DNA of 64,000 nucleotides from Microcyclospora pomicola (GCA_002786065.1 NHNY01000002.1:186001-250000); one strand, 5' to 3'; positions 41,742 through 54,700 are shown, counted from the first letter of the stretch. A program made the numbers and translations. Notes: generated by a model from the sequence alone, not told the origin.

Positions 41742-43018
41742 TCAGCCCGCCCCGTTCATTTCGATCCCATTTTGTTGCGCCCCATCCAAGCAATCCATGA
41801 CGTCCGCCAGCTCGTCCTCGTAGACAAGGACGTGCCCGGCTTGGGCCGTGCTGAGGTAGCTCAAGTTGAACATACCATGGCCAATGCGGCCTTTCATCCC
41901 TTCGATCAGACGGCTCGCTACTCCGCAGACGATACCAGTGCTTTCGGTTGGCAACTTGTTCAGGTCAAGGGTGATGGGGATCTGCTCGGGGCCGTCTTTG
42001 CCGAGCAGAATATCCTCGCCGTCATTGGCGAAGAGTGGTAAGAAGCGCTTTTCCAGCGTCAACGAGGCAGATTCGGCGTCTGTAAGGGTCAAGGAGAGAA
42101 ATTTAGGGGGCGCGACGGAGGTCAGGCACCGGATCAGGCCGAGCTGGAGTTTGCCTTCGGTGAAGCTGCCTGCAGAAGAGGTCGCAATGCTATCCTTCAT
42201 CCCCGCACAGGTGACCAGCTCAATACTCTGATCGACGGCAGGTTTGATGTGGTGTTTCTTGAGCAAGCGAAAGGTTCGAGCTTGTAGCTCGGAGATGCTG
42301 GTCGGGGGTGGTGTGCCAGACATGATGGGAGAATCAAACGAGGAGGATGAGGAATGATTGCGGTGATGAGAATGGAGCAGCGGCGATGCGGGATTGGTCA
42401 TGTGTCCTGCTTCGCCCTTCTCTGGTTCGGCTTCAAACACGAATCCTCGATCTTCCAACGCCTTGATGACTTTGCTCCGGGCGCGGTATGGCACGAGGAT
42501 GACGTCGGACCAGTATGAGGTGATGAAGAAGATGGGGATACCTGCCATTGCCAGCGGGCTGGTGAGATCCAGCACTCGTTGGCCGGCTTCTAGCCCTTCG
42601 CCACCGATGAGAATGACCGAGAAGTCCTCATCACTGATGGTGACGCTGGTTCTCGTGGTAGGGTCTAGACATGATCGGATGGGGGTGAAAAGTCGATCTG
42701 CCTCCTCCCGTGGACACACTATCGAGCACTCATTGGGGGAGATGGAGATGTTGACGAATGGTTTCCAGAACGCCCATGACTTCCGGGGGTGAATGAGCTC
42801 TGCGTCGTCATTCCGAAGGTCGTTGTTCAGGATGAGCTGTGTGATGGGATGTATGAACAGCGGGTAGATTGATAACGGTATGCGAATTAATGCAACATGT
42901 GTGTCCTATCAGATTGTTCAGTCATCATGTCTCCAGCGATTGCATGGTCAGTTCACCATACCAGAAACCCAATTTGTGAATTCAAAAGAGTGGTCGACTC
43001 GACCATACCAGGGTCCAT
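41742..43018 (-). CDS. ACT-domain protein resembling CASTOR/GATSL amino-acid sensors
   Basis: Exons 42962-43018 and 41742-42905 (56-nt intron, GTATGG ... CTGATAG, phase 0) encode 406 residues. The start MDPGMVESTTLLNSQIGFL joins DTHVALIRIPLSIYPLFIHP, restoring the N-terminal beta strand of the first ACT-like unit. Then come FVNISISPNECSIVCPREEA and DEDFSVILIGGEGLEAGQRV, and the hallmark LTSPLAMAGIPIFFITSYWS followed by DVILVPYRARSKVIKALEDR. This A-G-I-[PS]-I-x-x-x-[ST] ... D-[YF]-[IV]-[LF]-V pattern is that of the ACT_7 domain in CASTOR1, the arginine sensor upstream of TORC1 in animals. A His/Ser-rich linker (about residues 215-245) separates a second, more diverged half. Fungal relatives are uncharacterised as far as I know; ligand and partner are unknown. 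Confidence 0.87.
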
Positions 43019-45385
43019 CGTGTTGATCGACGAAAGGGACAAAGTCGAAGCAAGATCGACGGCGTTGCGGTTCGTCACAGCATGCGAGAGTGCATGAGAT
43101 AGATGCTATGCTGGGTATGTCTGTTCTGTGTTCCCACGAGACACAACACTGCCAGCGTTGACAACCTCAGCGATTATCCTGCCGGAGCGGTAGAGGATGT
43201 CTTGTATCACTATTGGTCTGAGAGTTCATGTCCTACAGCATGAAGAGCATCAACCTTGATGACAGGACGGTGACACAGCAGGACGATCAACGAGGAGGTC
43301 TCACGACCGCACGAACAACAAGACACGAAGTCCGAGGCGAGAAGAGGACGAAGTTAAGGAAATCAGACCCGGCACGAGACGACCTTAGATTGCTCTCGAT
43401 ATCCGGACTGGGTCCACGGCGAAGTGGACGATGATGATGATGATAATGCGTCGGATGCTCTCTCAGCTGGACCGTTCCAGGCAAGCCGGCCAGCAGCGGG
43501 TGGCACGAGGTCAGCGAGGAGGAGGAGGAGGAGTGGGGTGGGCATGATGCAGCATCGCAGAATGTGACGGTCGTTGGAAGGGTACGGTGCAAAGTTTGCT
43601 TGGGGGGTTCAGGAGTGGAGTCGAGCGAGACGATGTCCCTCGCGGTGCAGTGGACGGTCCATCATGTTCGAGGACATCCCGTTCCTTTCCCCGCTGCCCA
43701 TTGCTACGTCCTGGTTGGGTGGCTGCAGCGTTGACTCGCAGCAGAGTGGGATGGTTGCGCCGGACCGAGCCAGTGCAGAGGCGCGAGATGATGACCGGGA
43801 TCCGGTGCTGACGTGCTGCCGGAGTGTAGGCGACCCTGCTCCGGTTTGACCCATCACCAGTTCATGCATGGCGAAGACGCTTTGCGCGCAAATCGTGGTA
43901 GCGTGGCGTTGTCCTACAGGATAAAAGACGAGTGTCGATAGCTGGAGATCTAGCTCGAGGGTTGAGCCGAGGAACTGACCGAAGCGCTGTCCGATTATTC
44001 TCTCCGTCGATGATGGGACAGATTATTGTATGCATCGCAGATGGTCGACAGGAAGATCAGGTTGAAATAGAAGCTGCCGTCCATGGTAGGACTATCGCGC
44101 CATGAGCAGACGAGAAAGAAAAGTCCATCCTCTTCGATAAGCGAACCTGAAGTCCGCCCTCCCAACCACGTGCTCCTCCCCATCGTCACTCCATCCCTGT
44201 GCTACTCCAGTCGTTCACTCCATCTCGGCCTACCTAATCATTGCACAGCGCCTCATGCCCACCTCACCTCATCTCATCTGCGCCAACCAAGTAATCTCAT
44301 CCCATCCAACATCTCCCAACTTCTCCCGGCCCACTCACATCACCAGACTACTCTTCCGGATCCTGCCTCATGCACGTAAGCGAGCAAACGAGCGCGATCG
44401 GCTCATCATCACCACCAGCCATGCTATTACTTCCTTGTTTGTCCGCCAGATCATCGTAGGTTGGCTGGATGTGCACCCCACACACCCACAGACACGCCAT
44501 TCTGCATGCCTTGTGCGACACGTAGACCTCCCAGCCAGGCCAAGCCAGTACTCACATGGATCTGGCCATGTGAGATCTTCAATTTTAGGCTAAATGTATG
44601 CTCCATGTGGTCCGATGTTGCAGTACCTGACCATGTCCCATCGACCCATCTCTTGATCTCTGCTTGTATGTAGACACGCACGCGTCTACGCGAGAGGGAA
44701 TCGGCCCTGCTCGGCTAGCGAGGGCTTTATTATGATCCTGGACGCTACAGTATGCTGCTTTGCATCACCTGTGTGCTAGATGGACGCGCTAGGAGCTGCA
44801 GGACGGACATACATACATGTGCTGTGAGCTATGGCGTCTGGGGGAGGGACGTGGGTTGTGGGAGTGAAGACGTGGCATGAGCGAATGAGTGCATCTGCGG
44901 GATCCGAGAGAGGTAGACCAGAAGGGTGACTATGCAGGATCGAGACGGAGGAGATGGCCGATTCCGCCTCGGCGATGTCTAGAGTGCATGTACCTGATTG
45001 AAGGGAACGGAGACGGGGTGGTCTGTAGGTACAAGGACAGGATATATGCATGAAGGGCATGATCAGAGCATATCAACAAGTGACCGAGTTACACGAGGGA
45101 GACCATCGTCTCGTGCACATATATGCACAGCAAGGTAAGATAACATGGTCGCAGGACGAAGATGATCCCATCTCTAGCCCTTCCCACAGAGACACTGGTA
45201 CATCCCATACATGCATGCATGCATGCAGACCAGAGTCTCGAACGACGTAGACGACTGGAAGGCAGTGTGGAAGAACTCCCGACGAAATGCGTCTGAGAAC
45301 ACGTGTTTTCGCCATGTTTCGCGCCTGGGTCCTTCACCTGTAACGCCGTGATTCCATGACAAGAGGACTTCGCAGCAGCCCATAA
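43019..45385. other. Long intergenic stretch, no gene seen
   Basis: 2.4 kb without a supported gene. It includes short GAT and GAG runs near 43430 and 43520 and a GCAT run near 45210. Frames at 43574-43849 and 44083-44593 (+) are Ser/Thr/His-rich and look like shadows of pyrimidine-rich DNA. Confidence 0.55.
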
Positions 45386-46421
45386 TCACCGACTCCGTCC
45401 ATTGACTGCAGCGGAGCCGTCGTCATCCTCATCCTCGTCGAGCTCTTCGGCATGTCTACACGCACAGTCAGTAAACGTACAACACAGCTTCTCCCAATCC
45501 CACAAAACCCAAAAACCAAAGAACCAAGACAACTTACCCCAGCAGACTCTTGATGTTCTTCATCTCGTAATGCTTCTTCCGCATCTCCTCGAACTTGCGA
45601 TGTTTCTCCAGCTCTTCGGGCGCCATGTGTTCCTCGTCCTCCCCGTGCCGGCCGCCATCCACGTCCATCGCGTCGCTGTCCACCTTGACGCTCCGCTCCC
45701 CGTCGCTCTCGCGGTGGTCGCGCACGGGCTCCAGCTCCGGCTCGCCTAGATCCAGCCCGGGGATGTCGCTCTCGCGCGTCCGACGGGCGGGCTTGCGGTC
45801 CAGCTCCAGCTCGTCGACCGCGACATCGCGTGCGTCGATGGCGGCCACCTCGTCCTCATCGTCGCCCTCGTCCTCCATCGGATCGTACTGCTTCGCGTAC
45901 GGCGTCTTGGGCTCATCGATCTTCATCTTCCCACCCATCTGGCCTTCATTGAGATACAGATTCGCTTCGTCCCACTTCAGGCGCCCAGCGTTACTGCCAT
46001 CCGCCGCCTCGTCGCCGCCACCGCTGTGATGGCTGCTGGTGGCCGATTGCCGGCGCGAGACGCTCTGCCGTGGCGCCGAGCTGTTGCGCCGTCCGCCCGC
46101 ATTCAGCTCCGTGTTGTATTGCACAATCTCCTTCTCCGACATCTCGCGGTTGGGCATCTCGGGGCGCGAGGCGGGTGGTGGCGCAGAGCCGTGGTTTGTG
46201 GTGGGTAACGGGGGAGGTTGCTCCTGTGCCGGGCTGGTTTGAGCATCGCCTTGGAGATGTTGGTAGGACTGCGAGTTCTTGAGGATGCCTGGGGAGGTTG
46301 TTGGTCAGTATGAACTACCATGCCATCTTCCCATGAGTGCATTCTTTAGCTAACACTCACCCCGTGGTCGTTTGCCCGCGGCATCGCCAGGCGAATGTGG
46401 TTGTGAAGCGACGGCGGCCAT
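45386..46421 (-). CDS. GLC8: Protein phosphatase 1 inhibitor-2 homologue (Glc8)
   Basis: Regulates PP1 (Glc7) and, in yeast, activates it after phosphorylation. Exons 46361-46421, 45538-46288 and 45386-45455 (introns 72 and 82 nt) close in phase to 293 residues. The PP1-binding motif [KR]GILKN stands at residues 20-25 and is itself split by intron 1, so it is only visible after splicing. The second PP1 contact is KWDEANLYLNE (125-135), corresponding to the K-[LI]-x-[YF]-x-E core. EPKTPY (146-151) contains the Pro-directed threonine (T149) equivalent to the regulatory Thr72 of inhibitor-2. Acidic stretches and a C-terminal EELEKHRKFEEMRKKHYEMK helix follow, as in the family. It is longer than yeast Glc8 (229 aa) because of Ser/Gly-rich insertions. 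Confidence 0.93.
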
Positions 46422-47692
46422 ATCTGCAACAGCTTTCTTCTTCTTGTGCTAGCTAGAACAGCTCACGAGACCAGACTTCTGTCACGGAATTCAGTCGCAG
46501 CACTTGTCGTCGTGTCCGTAATCGTCGTCCTCGTCGTCGTTCAATAGGCTTGATCAAACGAACAAAGCAGAAGCAAGCACGAACCCTGCCAAAAGCTGGC
46601 AAATCGTCGGCTGTTTGCTATGCAGACAAGCGAGACTACCCAGCAGGATGATGACAGCCAAGGAATCCCAGCTAGCGAGGAGAAGTCGTTACACGCGAAG
46701 CGGGGGGTTGACAGGGTGGTCTGTTCGCTGGCCGAAGGGCGGGCAAGCAGACAGGGAGATGTCCAGTTCGTGGGTGGGTGGTGAATGAATTCCGCTAGGG
46801 TACATGTGCTGTACAGATCGCCGGGGGGTGTGGTGTGTGGTGTTGTATTGTGTTTCGTGGGCGGTGCGTGCAGAGAGACTGGAGTGGGCAGGCAGTGGTT
46901 GTCACATGCCGTCACACCAGACTCTCACAACTGCCCCGCATGATGATGAGGACTGGAGCTTGCCCGCCATCTTCTCCCTGGCTCGCTCGCTCACTGCATG
47001 TGATACTACAGTGCAGTACACTTGACGCCTCACTCCTACTGACTCGTGTGACTTCGTGTTCGGTACGTCCCAGTCGATCCTTTGTATCCGTATCCGGTCC
47101 TCGTCGGCTGGACTGTACACGTACATGTGCGTGAGCCGGTCCTTGACCTACATTCGTGCAAGGTAGATGTACAGAGATGTAACCTGAAGGAAAGATGCCT
47201 TACCTCATGCACATGTCTAGGTACATCATGATACCTATGAGGATATGCTACCATGAGGTGCTCTACACAATTGCCTTGCCCTACCCTAGGTACAGTCCAT
47301 ACTTTACGGTCCTCACCTGACCTGACCGTACCGTACCTTACCTGACCCAACCCATCCCGTCCCATCTAGCACTAAATATGCCACTCGTCGCCCGTATTAA
47401 TCTCCTACATATAGCAACGCACCATAGATGCAAGCAAAGTGCGAAGGGCAAAGGCAGAGTAAAGCGACCTACCTCAGCTCAGTGGACCCGTTGCGAAGGT
47501 GAACGCACACTTTTCTCCGATACAGCAGGGGGATCTGTCGACATACAAACGGCAAGATGGATATACGCAGATGCCTTGCGCTTCTAACCGTACATAGCAA
47601 TAGAGTACTCCAGTCACAGCGTCTGGTGCCCTTGATACACGCCGTCTCTCCATGTCCCCAGCAGTCCTCCATCAAGATTTCCGTCCGCTATG
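46422..47692. other. Intergenic, no gene seen
   Basis: GLC8 promoter side and beyond. Near 47217-47345 there are repeated CCTAGGTA-like and CTGACC/GTACC words (CTGACCTGACCGTACCGTACC). No gene is supported. Confidence 0.55.
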
Positions 47693-47953
47693 CTATGCTA
47701 TGCCAATTCGGTCCCCATATTCAGTATCGAAGTCATCAAACGCATTCGAGTACCCATCCGTCTGTATGTCCACCTGCCAGCCTACAGGAAGAGGCAAACC
47801 CCAGTCTCGTCCCGCAAAGTCCCAGCGCGTCATGTGGTATCGTAGCGTTCGCGAGAAGAAACCCAAACAGAGACAAACAGTGAGGAGAAATAGAACAGCG
47901 AGAGTGGCTAGAAAGATGTTAAAAAGAAACAAATCAGATGCGCCCGGACCCAT
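47693..47953 (-). CDS. Possible small membrane protein, 86 aa (tentative)
   Basis: An ATG-started frame with one strong hydrophobic segment directly after the start (DLFLFNIFLATLAVLFLLTV, continuing CLCLGFF) and a polar tail containing MTRWDFAGRDWGLPLPVGWQ and an acidic end. It would be a single-pass protein with a short N-terminus. It starts 40 nt after the stop of the next gene on the same strand, so it may simply lie in that gene's 3' untranslated region. No family is recognised. Confidence 0.33.
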   Translation of the reverse strand: MGPGASDLFLFNIFLATLAVLFLLTVCLCLGFFSRTLRYHMTRWDFAGRDWGLPLPVGWQVDIQTDGYSNAFDDFDTEYGDRIGIA

Positions 47954-47992
47954 GCATCCTCAAGAACTCCACGCCCCAGATTCGGTGCAAAT

Positions 47993-49144
47993 TCACACCT
48001 CGATCATCACGCTGCGTGGTCGTTTGTGCGGTCGCGCCGGATGGGAGAAATTGACCGAATCTTTGCGCAGCGGCCAGGAGGTCAGATCGTCGGCGTCGGC
48101 GTCGGCAGCGTAGTAGCTGACGGGGCACGGGGGCAGGCGGATGGTCGGCTCGACCTCGTCGGCGCCGCGGGCGACCATCTTAGGTCGCGGGGATGAGGTT
48201 GTCGGGGTGATGGGGTGGAGTTCGGGCACGTCCTGGAGCGGCGGGGAGGCGTCGCGGCGCTTGATCATCTTGTTGAGGAAGGTGGGCATCAGGCGGCGGG
48301 CGGCTGGGTGGGGAGTTCGAGGGGACTCGATGGAGGGGTACGGGTCGTGATTCAGGAAGTCGGGTTGACGCGAGGTGGAGGCTGGGGTCAGCGGTGAGAG
48401 GTAGTTCGGGGTTTGGGCGAACGTGGAGATCGCTGGTAGACTGCCTCGTCGTCGATGGATGTTGGTGTTGAGCTCGAGGAGTGGTGGGCCCATATATGAG
48501 AGTGGTCGAGACGATCTGGCGGAGGGAGGCTCGCGAGCGGACTGGGTCGATGATCCGCTCCATTCTCGCTTGTGTCTGATCTGACTTGCGTGATCGAACG
48601 AGAAAGGCGAGTCGGACATGGTGGACAGGCGTGGGGTTGCCACTGATCTGGGAGACTCGGTGATCTTGGGCATGGACACCACCCTGACTTTGCCGGCTGG
48701 AACCAGTTGAACGACCTGAGCGCGGTTCGATAATTGCACAGCCTTGGCCACGGTTGATACAGAAGGCTCAACAATGGAGAATTCGCTAGCGCTATCACTC
48801 AGAGACAGTAAACTGGAGGTTTCGCTGTTGTCGCGGGGTGAGGCGGCTTCCTCTTCCGAGGTGTATCCACGGGACAAGGCAGAGTCGATGTTGAACGCGT
48901 TGACGGTAGCCTGAGAGTCGGTGGGTTTGGTGAGCGTGGACAGGTCGTCACCCGGGGTCATGTGCGTGGAGTCCATGTTGTAGCTCACGATATGAGAGCA
49001 GCTGTATCGACGGGAGATTGGCTGCGCTGCAGGCGGACGAGAGTACACGAAGCTGCGACGAGGCAGGTCGCGGTCCAGAGGTAAGGCATATGTGGGGTTG
49101 ATCAAGAATTCCTCAAAGGACCGCAGCATCTCGAAGTTCGTCAT
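47993..49144 (-). CDS. Serine/proline-rich protein of unknown function, 383 aa
   Basis: A single-exon frame with ATG 49144. The protein is intrinsically disordered in appearance: Ser, Pro, Thr and Arg dominate, with phosphosite-like words such as SLLSLSDSASEFSIVEPSVS, SPRSVATPRLSTMSDSPFSF and ESPRTPHP. The N-terminal 20 residues (MTNFEMLRSFEEFLINPTYA) look ordered. The C-terminus is basic (HPARPHKRPRSVMIEV). No membrane segment or known domain is present. A pyrimidine-rich leader (the complement of 49290-49333) lies upstream, consistent with a transcribed gene. It may be a regulatory or scaffold protein under kinase control; this is inference from composition only. Confidence 0.72.
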   Translation of the reverse strand: MTNFEMLRSFEEFLINPTYALPLDRDLPRRSFVYSRPPAAQPISRRYSCSHIVSYNMDSTHMTPGDDLSTLTKPTDSQATVNAFNIDSALSRGYTSEEEAASPRDNSETSSLLSLSDSASEFSIVEPSVSTVAKAVQLSNRAQVVQLVPAGKVRVVSMPKITESPRSVATPRLSTMSDSPFSFDHASQIRHKREWSGSSTQSAREPPSARSSRPLSYMGPPLLELNTNIHRRRGSLPAISTFAQTPNYLSPLTPASTSRQPDFLNHDPYPSIESPRTPHPAARRLMPTFLNKMIKRRDASPPLQDVPELHPITPTTSSPRPKMVARGADEVEPTIRLPPCPVSYYAADADADDLTSWPLRKDSVNFSHPARPHKRPRSVMIEV

Positions 49145-51778
49145 GGTGGGGGCGATTCAGGATGCCAGGATGAATGATCGACAACGGCTGCAACGGTCGA
49201 CGTGGTATGGCAGGGGACTGGAGGTCAGGACGGCCAACGTCGGTGTCCGAACCTCAGCAGGGATGGACAGAGGGAAGGAATGGGGAGTATGAGGTGGGAC
49301 GGAGGGAGGTGAGGTGAGATGAGGTGAGGTGGGATCGGACCAGATCAGCATCGGAGTCTTCGACGGACGTGGAAGGTTGGAAGATATGAGTTGGGACTAC
49401 TATCAGCCTACCTTTGCCTCTACCTTGCAGTGGCACGCGAGGGGTGGAGACGACTGTTGGCGACCAGGCAGAGGCACAGGGGCCACGCCGGTCGGATGCA
49501 ATGGGGGAGGCAGTGCAGATCGCACCGCGAGGCACAGGCAGGACCGGTTGAGAGGACTGTAGTGCCAGCAAGATGCAGGAATCGGTTGTCGCACTGCTAC
49601 AGCCCGCCAACGTGGACAGGGCATGCCGAGTCGGGGCCGACGTGGATTGGAGGACGTGGGAAGGATGGGACGAGGCTACTGTAAGAGCAAAGTATCGAGC
49701 GGCTGGCGCGATAGAGTTTGACCCGTGGAGAGCGAAGATGGCGGCAGTCTTGATCGGATGGTGCTGATGGAACCGCGCACGGCGGAAAGTGTCCAATTCA
49801 TGCTACTGTGTCCTGATCATGAGGTCGGGCATGTCTCAGGAGGAGATTGTCGTGCTTGGGGTGGGAGAACAAGATGTAGTGGTTGTGCACATCGTCCAGC
49901 AGCGATAGTGTACCGCACATCTGTCTGCAAGCGGTGTCGCGAAGACCGCCGTCCAGCTACCTGTTCGGATCCTTCATCATTTGGTCATCGCCGCACCTTT
50001 GCAGCAGTAGGATAGGCATCGCTTGCAGCTGTACTCCGCAGCATTCCAACTCCAATCGATCCCAAAACCACGAGTGGGGTCGTCACTGGTCGTTCATGAT
50101 GCGATCTGTACCAAGATGTTCGCACATGAATGCCGAGCATCGCATCGGTCAGATGCCGAGCAGAGTTCAGACTAGGGATCCTTCACAGTCCTTGCGCGTT
50201 CTGGAAGAAATCTGACTGGGATCATCGCTGCCCATGGCCACAAGCCACCAGGCTCGTTGGAGTCGCTGATGAAGCCGAATGCGATGACGCCGTCCACATC
50301 AGTCTTCGTATCGAGATGCGATGTCGTTTGTGTCAGGTCAACTACCAGGTACGCGCTTGATGATCGTTTTAGGCGACCAAACTTTTCAGTCCGCGCCAAG
50401 TCAGGTGCCGCAGCTACATCTTCTCGCGATCCAGGCACGCCAGGCGTCCTGCGTGTGCACAGCGTCGGCGGCATTACAGGATCCATGTCCAGGTTCGTGA
50501 GGTGATGTGTGTGATCATCACCGCCGTCGTCCTCGTCCACGTCCTCGTCGTCGTCGTCATAACGCGAGCATGGCGTAGTGAGAGCGTGGGCTGATCGTCA
50601 GCCTCACCTTCGCAACCCGACATGTCTCACATTCCAAAGTCAACGCCGAAATCCGCCACGCGGCTCTTCCGAACTGGTCCCCACTCCGTCAATTCATACC
50701 CGTTATCTTCGAGGTATACAGTACTTGCTGCTGGACAAGGTACAGATACGCTTGACGCCAGATGTACCGAGTGCATAGCCATCTAATGTGCTACATCTGC
50801 GCATGCGTCAGACTGCAAACGACCTGAAACGATTGCCATCGCCCCACCGCAGAGCAAGCAAAGCCTGGCAGGGTCAGCGCATGCAGCCGCTCACGTAGAA
50901 GGCTGCTCGGCACCCCCCAGCCTCAGCTGCCCCCAAACAAGCCACCTCCAACCAACACACCGCCTACATGCTGCGCCAAACGCCGCCGTCGCTCGTTCGG
51001 TGGGTTGGATAAAATCGCCGGCGAGATAGATCGGCACGGCGATTTCCCCGGCGATGAAAAGCGTAGGGTCACTAGATACTGGATGTTGTTACATGTAGGG
51101 CTGACCAAAATAGTGTCAAGGGTGAAGTGGACGGACGACATGAACCATTAGGTCCCCAGCATCTATGACCGTAGATGATTCACGATCTAGATATGGTAGC
51201 CGTTCATAAACTCTCCCGCACGTCTCATGTGAAGCAAGAGAAACGCAAGTACAATGGTACATGCACAACACATCATGAAACCCACACATGAAACGTTTCA
51301 TGTTCTGTAAGGTAACAACACTTTGCGCGAGCGCGAGCGCGTCCAGACACTGTTTTTACGCATGTGCATCGGCCATTTCGCCAGGCGCACGAGCGAGCTG
51401 CGTCGGTAATGAGTTCGAAGATAGAAGACATGTCGAGACAGCAATTCCGTACTGGAACCAAGGCCCGACAGGTCGGTCGATCGATCATCGAGCAGACATG
51501 GTTCTTGACACGTCTTGTGTTTGGCGCGAGCACGGCAGATGCACCAGCTGTCTAGAGAAGGTATCCTGCTTGCTCTACGAATTACCAATTCACATGCATG
51601 ACACGAGCGCGTACAATCGTGGTCGGTAGGGACATGTGGTTTCCGCATTTCATCGATGCATTCGTCATCAGGAGGTGGCTTCATAGAGATGTATGCTACA
51701 CAACACTATGTGGTTCGTCAATACACTTGCGCACACTATATTCGTAACTCATTGCACATCCAACGCGACATGATCCCC
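49145..51778. other. Long intergenic stretch, no gene seen
   Basis: 2.6 kb between the serine-rich protein start and the XRN1 stop. A minus-strand frame at 50172-50540 begins with an acidic stretch but shows no domain, and other frames are shorter or mutual shadows. It contains the GA-rich repeat listed separately. Confidence 0.55.
49290..49333. repeat. GA-rich imperfect repeat (GAGGT words)
   Basis: GAGGTGGGACGGAGGGAGGT followed by GAGGTGAGATGAGGTGAGGT. On the minus strand this is a CT-rich tract about 150-190 nt before the ATG at 49144, a common composition for fungal leaders. Confidence 0.8.
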
Positions 51779-54700
51779 TCACCGGGCAGCAGTCTCCGCT
51801 CCACGTCCGCGTCCTCCCCGGCCACGACCACCCCTTCCTCCTCGGCCGCCGCGACTACCAAAGTCTGCCGGCGGTGGCGCGGCATTGTAGCTCTGCGGGC
51901 GGAAGTTGGGGTTGTTGCGCACCACGCCCTCCGTAGGATCGGAGTTGTCGGTGATCACATATCCGCCCCGTCCACCCCCTCTGCCGCCACCGCGACCAGC
52001 TCTTGGCGTAGGGCCGCCGGTATGGCCGTTCGTGTTAGTGTGACCATTCGCGACGCCTCCACCAAAGCCGCCTCGACCGCGACCGCCACGTGGAGCAAAC
52101 CCGTTCTGGCCGTTCACGGCACCTTTGAAGCTTCCCCGTAGAGGTGGTGGAGCACCAGCTTGTCGCAACTGCGGGCCACCTGGCGCACCATACACTCCAT
52201 CTGAGCTCATGGATGTGACGCCGCCTTGGATGCGGTATGGGATGACTGTCTGCTGAGGCGCACGGGCAGACCCTGCTTTACTCAAGGCGACAACCTGCTT
52301 GTCGGTGATGTTCAGCACGGCATTAGCTGGGACCGTGCTGCCACGGAAAGGCGAGCATCGATCGTTGAGGGTGGTGCCGCTCATGAAGGTGCTGTCAAAG
52401 ACGACATCGAGCAACATCGTCCGACTCGTTCGCGTCAGGCCGACGACCGTACCGCGCATAGCAATAGGTACACGACCAGTCTCGAGAACGTAGACAACGC
52501 GGTGACCAATGCGGATCTGCTGGTTCTGCGTCCTTTGCTCGGCATCGGCAGGTTTAAGCAGGGCAACTCGTGGTACTCCACTGATCTTCTTTCCCTGAAA
52601 TGCAATCCCGGCGGCGTTGTTCGCGTCAGATGCCGCCTCGATCGCCCGGACTGTGTCCCCATCAAGCTGCTCAGCCTCCAGCGGGACACGTTCGAGCGCT
52701 TTGATTTCGACCGATTTCAGCCAGGCGCCAATCTCCTTCATCTTGAGTTTGGCTTGTTGGGGATCGGGATAGAAAGCAGTATCCTCCCAGCCATCTCCGG
52801 TTGGGTTGGAACCGATTGCCGCGATGAACTCTGGAAACCTAGTCATGTACTGCACAAGCAAGTTGATCGCTCTCTGTGAGTACTCCCATCCAGATTGGTT
52901 CTTGCGTGAGTAGCCTAATACCTTCTGCTTCTTGGCCTCGAACTTTAGATTGAGTCCTAGATTCAGCTTTAGGCCTGAACTGTTGACATTGAACGCCGAT
53001 GTCAGCTTGGACAATACGAGTGGATGCAATTTCAGCATCCTTGCCACTGCATAGCTGGGAGTATACGGGCAATTTCGCTCCGCCTGTCGTGCGATATCGA
53101 GACCAAACTCCGCCTCTGGTGCTGCAAGCATCGATACCCAGATTTCGGCCTTGTCGCCGCCAGATGCGCTGACGTGCGCAGTGACCTCAAGTGGACGACC
53201 ATAAGCGAGTTCTCCCAAGAAGAATGCCTTGGTGCCGACTGGGAACTCTTCCTGGATGGGCACAGCAGCTCTCTCCAAGAAGCGCTGGTCCTCGCTGACC
53301 ACACGATCCACAATGGTCTGCGTGGCGTAATCCGGCTCCATGCCAGGGATGGGCGCATACTCTTTCACGGTAGCACCCAGATCTGTCTTGCGCAAACCTA
53401 CCAACGGGTCGACTTGCACAAGACTCTCGATCGTACCAATGACCATTCCAAGACGTTTCGAGTAGACACTCTCGATCCGGTTGGCTTTCTTCTTCCAGTC
53501 TGAAATCCCTTGCGGTGGGTGTGGGATCTGTATGACGTTCGATCCTGATGCTGGGAGGTCTGGGTTCTCCAAACGGTAACTAAACATTTCATCGGAAACA
53601 GCTGTGACTTTGGCTTCCTGCAGGAATGGGTAGCCGATGTGTACAGCTTTACCCAATCGTTCCAAGCCATGCGCAGTCGTGCCTTTCTCTTCGCCTTCCA
53701 TCAAAGTGATGACCATGCTCTCATTCCTGCTCTCTTGCTGGAACACACTGACACCATGGTAGCCCAACGTGCCTGTTTGGGGCAGTGTGTGCAGCGACGG
53801 AAAGCCTGCAAGTGCGGATGCACCCAGCTTGACGCCTTCGAGCAAACCCACGTGAACCTCCAGTCCCTCCATCGTTGGCAATTCAAAGATATTTTCCACG
53901 CAGTGACAATTCGCCAGATCAGGGAAAATGCCTGGCAAACTGCTTGGGTACGTGAAATTGACCTCGGCTGAGTACGTAAACTTCAAACTCACGCCAAATC
54001 CATTTCGGTGTTTCTGATCTGCAGATAGCAACGCGTCTTTCGGCGCCATCGCTGCCAGCAGCCTCTTCTCATCGATGAATGGGATCTTGACGACAGCCTC
54101 CCATTCTTGCTTCTTCCCGTTCATATCGAGCTCAAAGTCTCGTGGATAGAAGTCAATGATGGGTGACTTTGGGTCCATCATCAGTGGCCAATACACCTCA
54201 GGTACAATCTTCTTGCTACGCTCTGGAAGCACACCCATCAACTGTTGATAAGGATGGAATGGCTGGCCCAGAGTGAAGTCGATGTTGGCGTTCAAGCCTT
54301 TCTTCACGTCGGATATCATAGGCGAGTAGTGGTATTGGTAGTACCACGGCCAAGAGGCCACACCACGATAGTAGTAGTAGAGGACCCATTGCAAGCCCTG
54401 AACATAGTTTTCGGTCATTTTCGTCAGCTCGGCCTCGCTATCACGGCCCCATTCAAGCTTGTCGGTGTAGTGCTTGTTCCGCCACTCGTCAAACTTTTGG
54501 TCATACTTCTGCTGCGCCTTCGACTGGGCTTCCTCAGCCGTGACATCTTCGATCTTCGCACGATCGTACTGCTTGAATACTCGCAGCAGTGCATTCTGCG
54601 CTTCTTCATCCTCTTCGTCATCCGAGTTGTCCATTTCTAGAGCGGCCGGAAACGAGAGTTGCAAATGCCTGTTGCCTTCGTCGTCCACGACGTTCGAGCA

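Noticed and set aside
45205-45230. GCAT run as a possible repeat or binding array
   Set aside because: Only about four and a half units; too short to be notable.
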